Part shown: positions 7,635-20,268 of the stretch, one piece after another | Position numbering within the stretch: the stretch's first letter is position 1 | How the letters are laid out: the number at the start of each line of letters is the position of its first letter | DNA from: Actinomycetes bacterium | GTDB taxonomy: Bacteria; Actinomycetota; Acidimicrobiia; Acidimicrobiales; RAAP-2 | Assembly (NCBI GenBank): GCA_021838005.1 | Contig: JAKCEK010000005.1 | Coordinates: forward strand, 1-33,410 | Reading direction: 5' to 3' | Length of the DNA stretch: 33,410 nucleotides | Position numbers and translations under genes: made by a program | Notes under the pieces: generated by a model | What the model saw: only the letters and a program-made list of their open reading frames with translations | What the model was told of the DNA's origin: nothing | Database searches by the model: none

Positions 7635-7650
7635 TACGACCGGAGGCGAT

Positions 7651-8193
7651 GTGACCGAGAGCACGGAGGGACCGCGCACCCCCCGCGGGACCGCGAGAAC
7701 CCTCCTGTCGTCGTCCGACGTGGCCCGGGCGCTGCGCCGCATGGCCCACGAGATCCTCGAGCGCAACCCCGAGGCGCCCCTGTGCGTCGTCGGCCTCCGG
7801 CGCGGTGGGGTGACCCTCGCCGACCGGCTCGCCACCGAGCTCGCCGAGATCGGCGCCGCCGGGGTCGAGGTCGGCCAGCTCGACGTCGCGTTCTTCCGTG
7901 ACGACCTGGCGGCGCGACCGGTCACCGGCGCCGGCGCCACGGCGCTGCCGGACCTCGAGGACCGGGTGGTGGTGCTCGTCGACGACGTCCTCTACACCGG
8001 GCGCACCGTGCGCGCCGCGCTGAACGCCCTCGCCGAGTGGGGCCGGCCGCGCGCGGTGCAGCTCGCGGTCCTCGTCGACCGCGGTCACCGGGAGCTGCCC
8101 ATCCGGGCCGACTTCGTGGGCAAGAACGTCCCCACGGCCCGCGAGGAGTCGGTGCGCGCCACCCTCGACGGCGTCTGGCTGGAGCGGTCGTGA
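7651..8193 (+). CDS. pyrR: Bifunctional pyr operon regulator / uracil phosphoribosyltransferase
   Basis: RNA-binding regulator of pyrimidine genes that can also convert uracil and PRPP to UMP. The 180-residue length is normal. The PRPP-binding motif is clear at residues 107-119 (VVLVDDVLYTGRT), and GLRRGG at 48-53 is typical of the family. The GTG at 7651 follows GGAGG at 7641-7645. It is the first gene of an operon in which every junction overlaps, so control at its leader could affect the whole set. A PyrR-binding hairpin sits directly upstream, consistent with autoregulation. Confidence 0.96.
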   Translation: MTESTEGPRTPRGTARTLLSSSDVARALRRMAHEILERNPEAPLCVVGLRRGGVTLADRLATELAEIGAAGVEVGQLDVAFFRDDLAARPVTGAGATALPDLEDRVVVLVDDVLYTGRTVRAALNALAEWGRPRAVQLAVLVDRGHRELPIRADFVGKNVPTAREESVRATLDGVWLERS

Positions 8194-9176
8194 GCGTCGA
8201 GTCGATCCGCGGGCGCAGCCTCCTCGGGCTCGAGGACCTGTCGCGCGAGGCCGTCCTCGAGGTCCTCGACACCGCCGAGACCTTCGTCGAGGTCCACAGC
8301 CGCGAGGTCAAGAAGGTGCCGGCGCTGCGCGGGCGGGTGGTCGCCTCGCTCTTCTACGAGGAGTCGACCCGAACCCGGCTCAGCTTCGAGACGGCGGCCA
8401 AGCGCCTGTCGGCCGACGTGCTCTCGCTGGCGGTGGCCTCGTCGAGCGTGAAGAAGGGGGAGTCGCTGCGCGACACGATCGCCACGATCGACGCCCTGGG
8501 CATCGACGCGGTCGTGATGCGCCACGCCGCCTCGGGCGCCGCGCAGGCCGTGAGCCGCTACGTGCCCCACGTGCGAGTGATCAACGCCGGTGACGGCCTC
8601 CACCAGCACCCGACCCAGGGGCTGCTCGACGCCTTCACCCTTCGCCAGGTGCTCGCCGAGCGAGCCGGGCTCGACGGCCCCGCGTCGGGGTCCTCGCTCT
8701 TTGAGGGGCTGAACGTCCTCATCGTCGGCGACATCCGCCACAGCCGGGTCGCGCGCAGCGACGTCGCGGTCTACACCACCCTCGGGGCCACGGTGCGCCT
8801 GGCCGCGCCCGGGACCCTCCTGCCCCCGGGGGTGGAGAGCTGGCCGGTCGAGGTGGTCGGCGACCTCGACGAGGCGCTGGGGCTGGCCGACGTGGTCTGT
8901 CTGCTGCGCCTGCAGCGCGAGCGCGGCAGCGGCACCTTCGTCCCGGGTCTCGCGGAGTTCACCCGGACCCACGGCCTCACGATCGAGCGCTACGCGCGGC
9001 TCAAGTCCACGGCGTTCGTGATGCACCCCGGCCCGATGATCCGCGGGGTGGAGATCGACTCGGCCGTCGCCGACGCCCCGAACGCGCTCGTCGAGCGACA
9101 GGTGGCCAACGGCGTGCCGGTGCGCATGGCCGTGCTGTACCTCACCGTCGCCGGGCTCGGACGGGAGGCGGTGTGA
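8190..9176 (+). CDS. pyrB: Aspartate carbamoyltransferase catalytic subunit
   Basis: Condenses carbamoyl phosphate and aspartate to N-carbamoyl-aspartate in UMP synthesis. The 328-residue product carries the carbamoyl-phosphate-binding STRTR at 59-63, the SSVKKGES lysine loop near 85-92, HPTQ at 140-143 and a C-terminal HPGPMIRG. The last is usually HPGPxNRG; here Ile takes the Asn place. No regulatory pyrI gene is present, so the enzyme is probably a simple trimer or a complex with dihydroorotase. The GTG at 8190 overlaps the pyrR stop as GTGA; the same frame extends upstream but only as pyrR shadow sequence. Confidence 0.96.
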   Translation: MSVESIRGRSLLGLEDLSREAVLEVLDTAETFVEVHSREVKKVPALRGRVVASLFYEESTRTRLSFETAAKRLSADVLSLAVASSSVKKGESLRDTIATIDALGIDAVVMRHAASGAAQAVSRYVPHVRVINAGDGLHQHPTQGLLDAFTLRQVLAERAGLDGPASGSSLFEGLNVLIVGDIRHSRVARSDVAVYTTLGATVRLAAPGTLLPPGVESWPVEVVGDLDEALGLADVVCLLRLQRERGSGTFVPGLAEFTRTHGLTIERYARLKSTAFVMHPGPMIRGVEIDSAVADAPNALVERQVANGVPVRMAVLYLTVAGLGREAV

Positions 9177-10483
9177 GGGTCGTCGTGCGCGGGGGCGAGG
9201 TCGTGGGCCCCGACGGTCCGGCCCGCGCCGACGTGGGGGTGGAAGACGGCCGGATCGTCATCGTCGGACCCGACCTCGAGGCGCCCGGCGACGCGAGGGT
9301 CGTCGACGCGTCGGGCTGCTGGGTCGGACCGGGCCTGGTCGACCTGCACACCCACCTGCGCGAGCCGGGTCACGAAGAGGCCGAGACGATCGAGAGCGGC
9401 GCGCGGGCCGCGGCCCGAGGCGGCTACAGCGCGGTCGTGGCGATGCCCAACACCGAGCCGGCGCTCGACACCGCGGCGATGGTGGCCTTCGTCCAGGCGC
9501 GCGGGCGCGACGCGCGCGTCGAGGTCGCCGTCGCCGGGGCCATCACCCAGGGCCGACGCGGCGAGCTGCTCGCCCCGATGGCCGAGATGGCCGCGCTCGG
9601 CGTGCGCCTGTTCACCGACGACGGACGGGGCGTCCAGGACCCCCTGGTGCTGCGCCGGGCGATGGAGTACGCGAGGGGCCTAGGCGTGCGCGTGGCCGAG
9701 CACTGCGAGGACGATCGCCTGGCCGCCGACGGCGTGATGCACGAGGGGGCCCTCTCGGGCCGCCTCGGCCTGGTCGGCCGTCCGGCCCTGGCCGAGGAGC
9801 TCATGGTGGCCCGTGACGTCGAGCTCGTGCGCCTCACCGGCTGCGCGTTGCACGTCATGCACCTGTCGAGCGCGCGCGCCCTCGCGATCGTCACCGCGGC
9901 CCGCGCCGAGGGGCTGCCGGTCACCTGCGAGGTGACCCCTCACCACCTCACCCTCGACGAGACCGCGGTCGAGGGCTACGACCCGTTGTTCAAGGTCTAC
10001 CCGCCGCTGCGTCCCCGAGCCGACGTCGAGGCACTCACCGCGGGTCTGGCCGGCGGGGCCATCGACGCGGTCGCAACCGACCACGCCCCCCACGCGCCCG
10101 AGACCAAGGACCGCACCTTCGACGAGGCGCCCCCCGGGATGCTCGGCCTGGAGCACGCCGCCGCCCTGACCCTGGAGGCCCTCGGGGGCGGCGACGAGGC
10201 CGCGGCGGCCTTCTTCGCGCTGCTCAGCCGTCGCCCGGCGCGCATCGCCGGGCTCGACCGCGCCGACGCGCGCTCGGGGCTCGGCGCGCACGGCGGCGCG
10301 CTCGTCGCGGGCGAGGACGCCAACCTCGTGGTCTTCGACCCGCGGCGCCACTGGCGCGCGAGCCGCGACGAGCTCGCGAGTCGCGCCCGCAACACCCCCT
10401 ACCACGGCCGGGCGCTCACCGGCCGAGCCCGGGCCCTGCTCGTGGCCGGCCGGGTCGTGCTCGACGGCGAGGAGCTGACGTGA
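9173..10483 (+). CDS. pyrC: Dihydroorotase (type I)
   Basis: Zinc amidohydrolase that cyclises carbamoyl-aspartate to dihydroorotate. The 436-residue length and motifs fit the type I bacterial family: HTHLREPG (metal ligands H59 and H61), MPNTEPALD, FTDDGRGVQ with the bridging Asp used in this family in place of a carboxylated Lys, HLSSARAL, and ATDHAPH with the catalytic Asp. The GTG at 9173 overlaps the pyrB stop by 4 bases and follows GGGAGG about 5 bases upstream. Co-expression with pyrB is typical, and the two proteins form complexes in some bacteria. Confidence 0.96.
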   Translation: MRVVVRGGEVVGPDGPARADVGVEDGRIVIVGPDLEAPGDARVVDASGCWVGPGLVDLHTHLREPGHEEAETIESGARAAARGGYSAVVAMPNTEPALDTAAMVAFVQARGRDARVEVAVAGAITQGRRGELLAPMAEMAALGVRLFTDDGRGVQDPLVLRRAMEYARGLGVRVAEHCEDDRLAADGVMHEGALSGRLGLVGRPALAEELMVARDVELVRLTGCALHVMHLSSARALAIVTAARAEGLPVTCEVTPHHLTLDETAVEGYDPLFKVYPPLRPRADVEALTAGLAGGAIDAVATDHAPHAPETKDRTFDEAPPGMLGLEHAAALTLEALGGGDEAAAAFFALLSRRPARIAGLDRADARSGLGAHGGALVAGEDANLVVFDPRRHWRASRDELASRARNTPYHGRALTGRARALLVAGRVVLDGEELT

Positions 10484-11567
10484 GGGAGCCGGCCCACCTC
10501 GTGCTGGCCGACGGCGCGGTGTTTTCCGGCGAGGCCGCCGGCTTCTCGCCGCGCGACGGACTCGCCACGGGGGAGTTCGTCTTCAACACCGCCCTCTCGG
10601 GCTACCAGGAGGTCATCACCGACCCCAGCTACGCCGGTCAGGTCGTCGCCTTCACCTACCCCCACGTGGGTAACTACGGGGTCACCCCCGCCGACGACGA
10701 GTCGGAGCGCCCCTGGTGCCGGGGGGTCGTCGTACGCGAGCTCAACCCCGTCCCGTCGAGCTGGCGCGCCCGAGAGGACCTCGAGGCGTTCCTCGTGCGC
10801 CACCGGGTGCCCGCGCTCGTCGGGGTCGACACCCGCCGGCTCACCCGGCACCTGCGCGCCCACGGCGCCCTGCCCGGCGCCTTCGGCACCGCGCCGCTGC
10901 CCACGCTGAAGGCGGTCGCGCGCGAGGCCCGCGGCACCGACGACACCGACTTCGTGACGACGGTCACCACGCGCGAGGCCTACCGGCGCGGGGACGTCGG
11001 GCGCCACGTCGTCGCCGTCGACTACGGCATCAAGCGGACGATGGTCGACCAGCTGGCCCGGCGCTTCCGGGTGAGCGTGGTGCCCGCGACCACGACGGCC
11101 GACGAGGTGCTCGCCCTCTCGCCCGACGGCGTCTTCCTCTCGAACGGTCCCGGCGACCCGGCGGCGCTCGACGGGCTCGCGGTCGAGCTCACCAGACTCC
11201 TCGGTCGGGTGCCGGTCTTTGGGATCTGCCTCGGCCACCAGCTCCTCGCCCGCGCCCTGGGTGGGCGGACCTACAAGCTGCCCTTCGGCCACCACGGCTC
11301 GAACCACCCGGTGAAGGACCTCGCCACGGGGCGCATCGAGATCACCGCGCAGAACCACAACTACGCCGTCGAGCCCGAGTCGCTCGAGCGGGCGGTCGTG
11401 AGCCACGTCGACCTCAACGACGGCGTCGTCGAGGGCCTCGCGCTGCGCGCGGAGCGGTGCTTCTCGGTCCAGTACCACCCCGAGGCCGGTCCGGGGCCCC
11501 ACGACGCGCGCTACTTGTTCGAGCGCTTCGCCCGACTCGTCGACACCGGCGAGTGGTGGGAGGGCTA

Positions 11568-11568
<1 letters not shown>
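10480..11568 (+). CDS. carA: Carbamoyl-phosphate synthase small (glutaminase) subunit
   Basis: Releases ammonia from glutamine and channels it to CarB. The 362-residue protein has the N-terminal CarA domain ([11 protein letters not shown]) and a C-terminal class I glutamine amidotransferase domain with the catalytic triad C250 (GICLGHQ), H333 and E335 ([11 protein letters not shown]). The GTG at 10480 overlaps pyrC by 4 bases. The stop TAA shares its last base with the carB ATG (TAATG). Confidence 0.97.
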
Positions 11569-14853
<3,285 letters not shown>

Positions 14854-14861
<8 letters not shown>

Positions 14862-15768
14862 CCTCTCCACGCGGGTCGGCTCGCTCGCGCTCGCCTGCGG
14901 GGTCCTCACCGCCTCGGGCACGGCCGGGGTCGGCGACGAGCTCGCCGGCTACGGGGAGCTCGACCGGCTCGGGGCGGTGGTCGTGAAGTCCCTCGCGGCC
15001 TTCGCCTGGCCCGGCAACCCGGCGCCCCGGCTCGCGACCTGGGGCCCCTCGATGGTCAACGCCGTCGGCCTCTCGGGGCCGGGGGTCGCGGCCTGGCGCG
15101 CCGACGGCCTCGTGCGGCTGCGTCGGCGCGGCGCGACGGTCGTCGCCTCGATCTGGGGGCGCAGCGTCGCGGAGTTCGAGGCCGCGGCCGCCGACCTCGC
15201 CGGCGCCGAGGTCGCGGCGGTGGAGGTGAACGCGAGCTGCCCCAACCTCGAGGGTCGCCGGGGGATCTTCGCCCACTCACCCGCCGCCACCGCGGCCGTC
15301 GTGGAGGCGGCCGCGGCCGCCGGCCTGCCGCGGTGGGTGAAGCTGAGCCCCAACACGCCCGAGCTCGTCGAGGTGGCCGGAGCTGCCCTGGCGGCCGGGG
15401 CCGAGGCCCTGGTCCTGGTGAACACCGTGCTCGGGATGGTGATCGACGTCGAGGCCCGACGCCCGGTGCTCGGCCACGGCGGCGGCGGGCTGAGCGGCAG
15501 TGCGATCGCCCCGATCGCGCTGCGCGCGGTCTACGAGTGCCGCGAGGCCTTCCCCGAGGCGTCGATCGTGGGCGTCGGCGGGATCGCCAGCGGCGAGGAC
15601 GCGGTGGCCATGGCGATGGCCGGCGCCCACGCGCTCGAGGTCGGCACCGCGACCTTCGCCGACCCGCGCGCGCCCTTTAGGGTGCGCGACGAGCTCGAGG
15701 GCTGGCTCGACCGGCACGGCGTCGCCTCCCTCGGCGAGATCGTGGGGGTGGCCCATGGCCGCGCGTGA
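14854..15768 (+). CDS. pyrD: Dihydroorotate dehydrogenase, class 1B-like
   Basis: FMN enzyme that oxidises dihydroorotate to orotate. The 304-residue product has NASCPN with the class 1 catalytic base C129, and a class 1B-like stretch NTVLGMVID followed by [14 protein letters not shown]. Class 1B enzymes normally pass electrons to a PyrK iron-sulfur/FAD subunit and NAD. No pyrK lies here: carB and pyrD overlap by 8 bases. The GTG at 14854 follows AGGAG at 14842-14846. Confidence 0.94.
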
Positions 15769-16588
15769 GACCTTCGGGGTGCGCCTGGCGGAGGCGATCG
15801 AGGTCCGGGGCCCGCTCTGCGTGGGGCTCGACCCGAGCGCCGCGACACTCGCCGCGTGGGGCCTCGACGACTCGGCCGACGGGGCGCGCTCCCTGGCCCT
15901 GACCACCATCGAGGCCGTGGCCGAGACGGCCGCCGCCGTCAAGGCCCAGGTGGCCTTCTTCGAGCGCTTCGGCTCGGCGGGCTTCGCCGCGCTCGAGCGG
16001 GTGGTCGAGGTCGCCCGTGAGGCGGGGGTGCTGCTCATCGCCGACGCCAAGCGCGGCGACATCGGCTCGACCAACGAGGGCTACGCCCAGGCCTGGGCGG
16101 GGGAGGGCTCGGCCCTGCGCGCCGACGCGGTGACCCTCCACCCCTACCTCGGGGTCGCCTCGCTCGCCCCGCTGCTCGCGGCGGCGCGCCACAGCGGCAC
16201 CGGGACCCTCGTGCTCGCGGCCACCTCGAACCCCGAGGGTCGGCGGATCCAAGAGGCCCTCTACGAGGGTCGCAGCGTCGAGGCCGGGGTGTGCGCCGCG
16301 GTCGCGGCCCTCAACGCGGTGGAGGGGTGGGGGTCGGTCGGGGTCGTGGTGGGCGCGACGCGGGCCCCCCTCGGGTTCGACCTGGCCTCCCTGGGCGGGC
16401 CGATCCTCGTCCCCGGCGTCGGGGCCCAAGGAGCCGGACCGCGGGAGGTGGCGGCGGTGGCGGCGGGTTGCTCGCGCGCGAGCGTCCTCGCGAGCGTCTC
16501 GCGCGGCGTCCTCGCGGCCGGCCCGTCGCGCCGGGCCCTGCGCCAGGCGGCCGAGCGCTGGCGCGACGACCTGGCTGAAGTCCTCTAG
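15755..16588 (+). CDS. pyrF: Orotidine 5'-phosphate decarboxylase (type 2)
   Basis: Final step of UMP synthesis. The 277-residue size and the DAKRGDIGST active-site segment (Asp and Lys of the catalytic tetrad) fit the longer type 2 family common in actinobacteria. Substrate-binding segments GLDPS and the C-terminal PGVGAQG are present. The ATG at 15755 lies 14 bases inside pyrD. Orotate phosphoribosyltransferase (pyrE) is not in the operon and must be elsewhere. The next gene has its own promoter, so pyrF probably ends the operon, although no terminator hairpin is visible. Confidence 0.95.
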   Translation: MAARETFGVRLAEAIEVRGPLCVGLDPSAATLAAWGLDDSADGARSLALTTIEAVAETAAAVKAQVAFFERFGSAGFAALERVVEVAREAGVLLIADAKRGDIGSTNEGYAQAWAGEGSALRADAVTLHPYLGVASLAPLLAAARHSGTGTLVLAATSNPEGRRIQEALYEGRSVEAGVCAAVAALNAVEGWGSVGVVVGATRAPLGFDLASLGGPILVPGVGAQGAGPREVAAVAAGCSRASVLASVSRGVLAAGPSRRALRQAAERWRDDLAEVL

Positions 16589-16608
16589 CCTGATCACCCG
16601 GCGCGCAG

Positions 16609-16614
16609 TAGTCT
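16609..16614 (+). promoter_or_regulatory. Candidate -10 (TAGTCT) for leaderless mihF
   Basis: TAGTCT is followed by exactly 6 bases and then the GTG at 16621. This places the transcription start at the start codon. No Shine-Dalgarno is present between. Another TANNNT (TAGCCT, made from the pyrF stop) lies at 16586-16591. Confidence 0.6.
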
Positions 16615-16620
16615 GAGCCC

Positions 16621-16941
16621 GTGGTCCCAACTCCTCCGTCCCTGACCCAGCAACAGCGCGTCGAGGCCTCGCGGCTCGCGGTCGCCAACCGTCGACGTCG
16701 GGCCGAGATCAAGCGCCTCGTCAAGACCGGCCAGCTCTCCTTGGAGGAGTTGTTCGAGCTCGCCGCGCGCGAGGAGTGCATCGCCCAGATGCGTGCCTAC
16801 GACCTCATCAGCGCCCTGCCGGCCATCGGCGAAGTGAAGGCCGAGCGCATCATGAAGGCCGCCCAGATCGCCAAGACCCGGCGCATCCGGGGGCTCGGGC
16901 CCAAGCAGCGCGCCGAGCTGTTCCGGGCCCTTGTCCGGTGA
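16621..16941 (+). CDS. mihF: Integration host factor, actinobacterial type
   Basis: Nucleoid-associated DNA-binding protein of the actinobacterial IHF family, unrelated to proteobacterial IHF. The 106-residue product has the basic helical N-terminal part (VANRRRRAEIKRL) and the conserved ALPAIGEVKAERIM then RRIRGLGPKQR, which form the helix-two-turn-helix-like DNA-binding fold. It is directly followed by gmk, rpoZ, coaBC and metK, the same order as around Rv1388 in mycobacteria. GTG at 16621 appears leaderless. The 3' end overlaps gmk by 11 bases. Confidence 0.95.
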   Translation: MVPTPPSLTQQQRVEASRLAVANRRRRAEIKRLVKTGQLSLEELFELAAREECIAQMRAYDLISALPAIGEVKAERIMKAAQIAKTRRIRGLGPKQRAELFRALVR

Positions 16942-17497
16942 GCCCCTCGTCGTCGTCCTGATCGGCCCGGGCGGCGTCGGTAAGGGCACCCTGGCGCGCC
17001 GCCTCGTGGAGCGAGACGGCCACCTCTGGCTCTCGCGCAGCTGGACGACCCGCCCGCCGCGGCCCCACGAGACCGACGCGGACTACGCCTTCGTGGGGCG
17101 CGAGGAGTTCGCCCACGCGATCGGCGAGGGCCGGTTCCTCGAGTGGGCCGAGTTCCACGGACAGCTCTACGGGACGCCCCGACCGACGCCCCCCGCGGGC
17201 AGCGACGTGCTGCTCGAGATCGACGTCCAGGGCGCCGAGCAGGTCCGGCGTGACTTCCCCGACGCCCTGGTCGTCCTGGTGACCGCGCCCACCGAGGTCG
17301 CGCTCGAGGAGCGCCTGCGCGGGCGCGGCGACGAGGACGCCCACGTGCGCGCGCGCCTGCGCAGCGCCCCCGAGGAGCTGGCCCGGGGGCGGCGCCTCGC
17401 CGACCGGGTGGTCGTCAACGACGACCCGGACCGGGCGGCCGGGGAGATCGTCTCTATACTGGAGGGGCTGCGTCGAGCCCGACGCACCCCCTCCTGA
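16931..17497 (+). CDS. gmk: Guanylate kinase
   Basis: Phosphorylates GMP to GDP. The 188-residue product has the P-loop IGPGGVGKGT near residues 11-20; the usual GPSG serine is Gly here. The GMP-binding elements SRSWTTRPPRPHE, YAFVGREEF and FLEWAEFHGQLYGT follow, then LLEIDVQGA. The start is TTG at 16931; it is the only start codon in frame before the P-loop strand and lies inside mihF. A GTG at 16938 is in another frame and is not usable. Rare-start initiation inside the upstream gene suggests dependence on mihF translation. Confidence 0.94.
   Translation: MSGEPLVVVLIGPGGVGKGTLARRLVERDGHLWLSRSWTTRPPRPHETDADYAFVGREEFAHAIGEGRFLEWAEFHGQLYGTPRPTPPAGSDVLLEIDVQGAEQVRRDFPDALVVLVTAPTEVALEERLRGRGDEDAHVRARLRSAPEELARGRRLADRVVVNDDPDRAAGEIVSILEGLRRARRTPS
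17455..17460 (+). promoter_or_regulatory. Candidate -10 (TATACT) for rpoZ
   Basis: TATACT inside the 3' end of gmk, close to the consensus TATAAT, in otherwise very GC-rich sequence. A start near 17467 would give a leader of about 45 bases before rpoZ. No matching -35 is evident. Confidence 0.5.
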
Positions 17498-17511
17498 GGA
17501 CAAGGACACCC

Positions 17512-17862
17512 ATGGCCGAGCGCCCCACCCTCGTCGACCCACCCATCGAGGACCTCCTCGCGAAGGTCGACGCGTCGCGCTTCACCCTGGTCGCGGTGGC
17601 CTCGATCCGGGCCCGGCAGATCAACGAGTACTACAACGGACTGGGCGCCGGCCACGGCGGGGTCATCCCGCCCCAGGTGACCAGCCTGTCGAACAAGTCG
17701 CTGTCGATCGCCATGGAGGAGCTCTTCGAGGGCAAGCTCGAGTATCGCCGGCCGACCCCCGAGGAGATCGAGGCGGAGCGCGAGGCCGCCGAGGCGGTCA
17801 GCGAGGACCGTGGGGACGCGCTCGACCTCGACGCGTTCAGCGATGCCCTTCGCGACTCCTGA
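17512..17862 (+). CDS. rpoZ: RNA polymerase omega subunit
   Basis: Small subunit that assists folding and assembly of the beta-prime subunit. The 116-residue protein has the family core: IEDLLAKVDASRFTLVAVASIRARQINEYY, then SNKSLSIAMEEL and EGKLEYRRP (read as separate blocks). The acidic C-terminal tail is not conserved. ATG at 17512 follows AAGGA about 7 bases upstream. The 3' end overlaps coaBC by 20 bases. Confidence 0.95.
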   Translation: MAERPTLVDPPIEDLLAKVDASRFTLVAVASIRARQINEYYNGLGAGHGGVIPPQVTSLSNKSLSIAMEELFEGKLEYRRPTPEEIEAEREAAEAVSEDRGDALDLDAFSDALRDS

Positions 17863-19071
17863 GCCTGAGCCCTACCGCATCGTCCTAGGCGTCGCCGGCG
17901 GCGTCGCCGCCTACAAGTCGGCCGAGTTGACTCGTCGGCTGCGCGCGCGCGGCTACGAGGTCCACCCCGTGCTCACCCGCGAGGCGCAGCGCTTCATCGG
18001 CTCGGCGACCCTCGCGGCGCTGGCCGGGCGTCCGGCGCACACCGAGCTGTTCGACGACCCCACGACCCCCATCCCGCACACCCGGCTCGGCCAGGGCGCC
18101 GACTGCGTCGTGGTGGCCCCGGCGACGGCCCACCTGATCGCTCGCTACGCCCTGGGCCTGGCCGACGACCTGCTCACCGCGACCCTGCTCGCGACCCGGG
18201 CCCCGGTCGTGCTCTGCCCGGCGATGCACACCGAGATGTGGGAGAACCCCGCGGTCGGTGAGAACCTGGCGACGCTGCGCCGGCGCGGCGTGCTGGTGCT
18301 CGGCCCCGACGAGGGCCCGCTCGCCGGCGGGGACGAGGGTCCGGGTCGCCTCGTCGAGCCCGAGGCGATCGCCGCGTTCGTCGCGCGCGTGCTCGAGGGC
18401 TACCGCGGCGCCCTCAGCGGGCGGCGGGTCCTCGTGAGCGCGGGGGGCACGCGCGAGGCGCTCGACCCCGTCCGGGTCCTCACGAATCGCTCCTCGGGCC
18501 GTCAGGGCGTCGCCCTGGCCGAGGCCGCGGCCCGCCTCGGGGCGGCGGTGACCCTGGTCACGGCCGGCGCCCACGAGGTCGCCCCGGACGTCGCGCGCCG
18601 GGTGGCGGTGGTGCGCGTGGAGAGCGCGGCCGAGATGCGCGACGCGCTCGCGCGCGCCTTCGACGACGCCGACGCGCTGGTCATGGCGGCGGCCGTCTCG
18701 GACTTCACCCTCGAGGCCCGACCCCAGAAGATCAAGCGCGGCGACGGCGCGCCGACCCTCGTGCTGCGCGACGCCCCCGACGTGCTGGCCGGGCTGGCGG
18801 CCGTTCGTCGGCCCGGCCAGGTGCTCGTGGGCTTCGCCGCCGAGACGACCGACGTCGAGGCCAACGCCGCGCGCAAACTCCGGGCCAAGGGCGTCGACCT
18901 GCTCGTCGTCAACGACGTCACCGCGCCCGGGGCGGGCTTCGACCACGAGACCAACGAGGTGGTCATCCTCTCGCGCGACGCGCCGCCCGAGCGGGTGCCA
19001 CTGACCTCGAAAGCGGCCGTCGCCGAGGTCATCTTGGCTAGGGTGGCTGCGTTGCTGGACCGAGGAGCCCG

Positions 19072-19075
<4 letters not shown>
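17843..19075 (+). CDS. coaBC: Bifunctional phosphopantothenoylcysteine decarboxylase / synthetase
   Basis: Two consecutive steps of coenzyme A synthesis. The CoaC half (residues 1 to about 180) has [11 protein letters not shown] for FMN binding, the catalytic His H79 in IPHTRLG and [12 protein letters not shown]. The usual ACG motif before GxGR is AGG here (G162 at the Cys position, in [12 protein letters not shown]). As I recall, mycobacterial CoaBC also lacks that Cys. The CoaB half has [28 protein letters not shown] and the KIKR lysines. The ATG at 17843 lies inside rpoZ and gives a 410-residue protein; an upstream in-frame ATG at 17810 adds only rpoZ-overlapping residues. Confidence 0.94.

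Positions 19076-20267
<1,192 letters not shown>

Positions 20268-20268
<1 letters not shown>

Noticed and set aside
7581-7650. Intrinsic terminator/attenuator before pyrR
   Set aside because: The hairpin is not followed by a T run, and its loop matches a PyrR-binding site instead.
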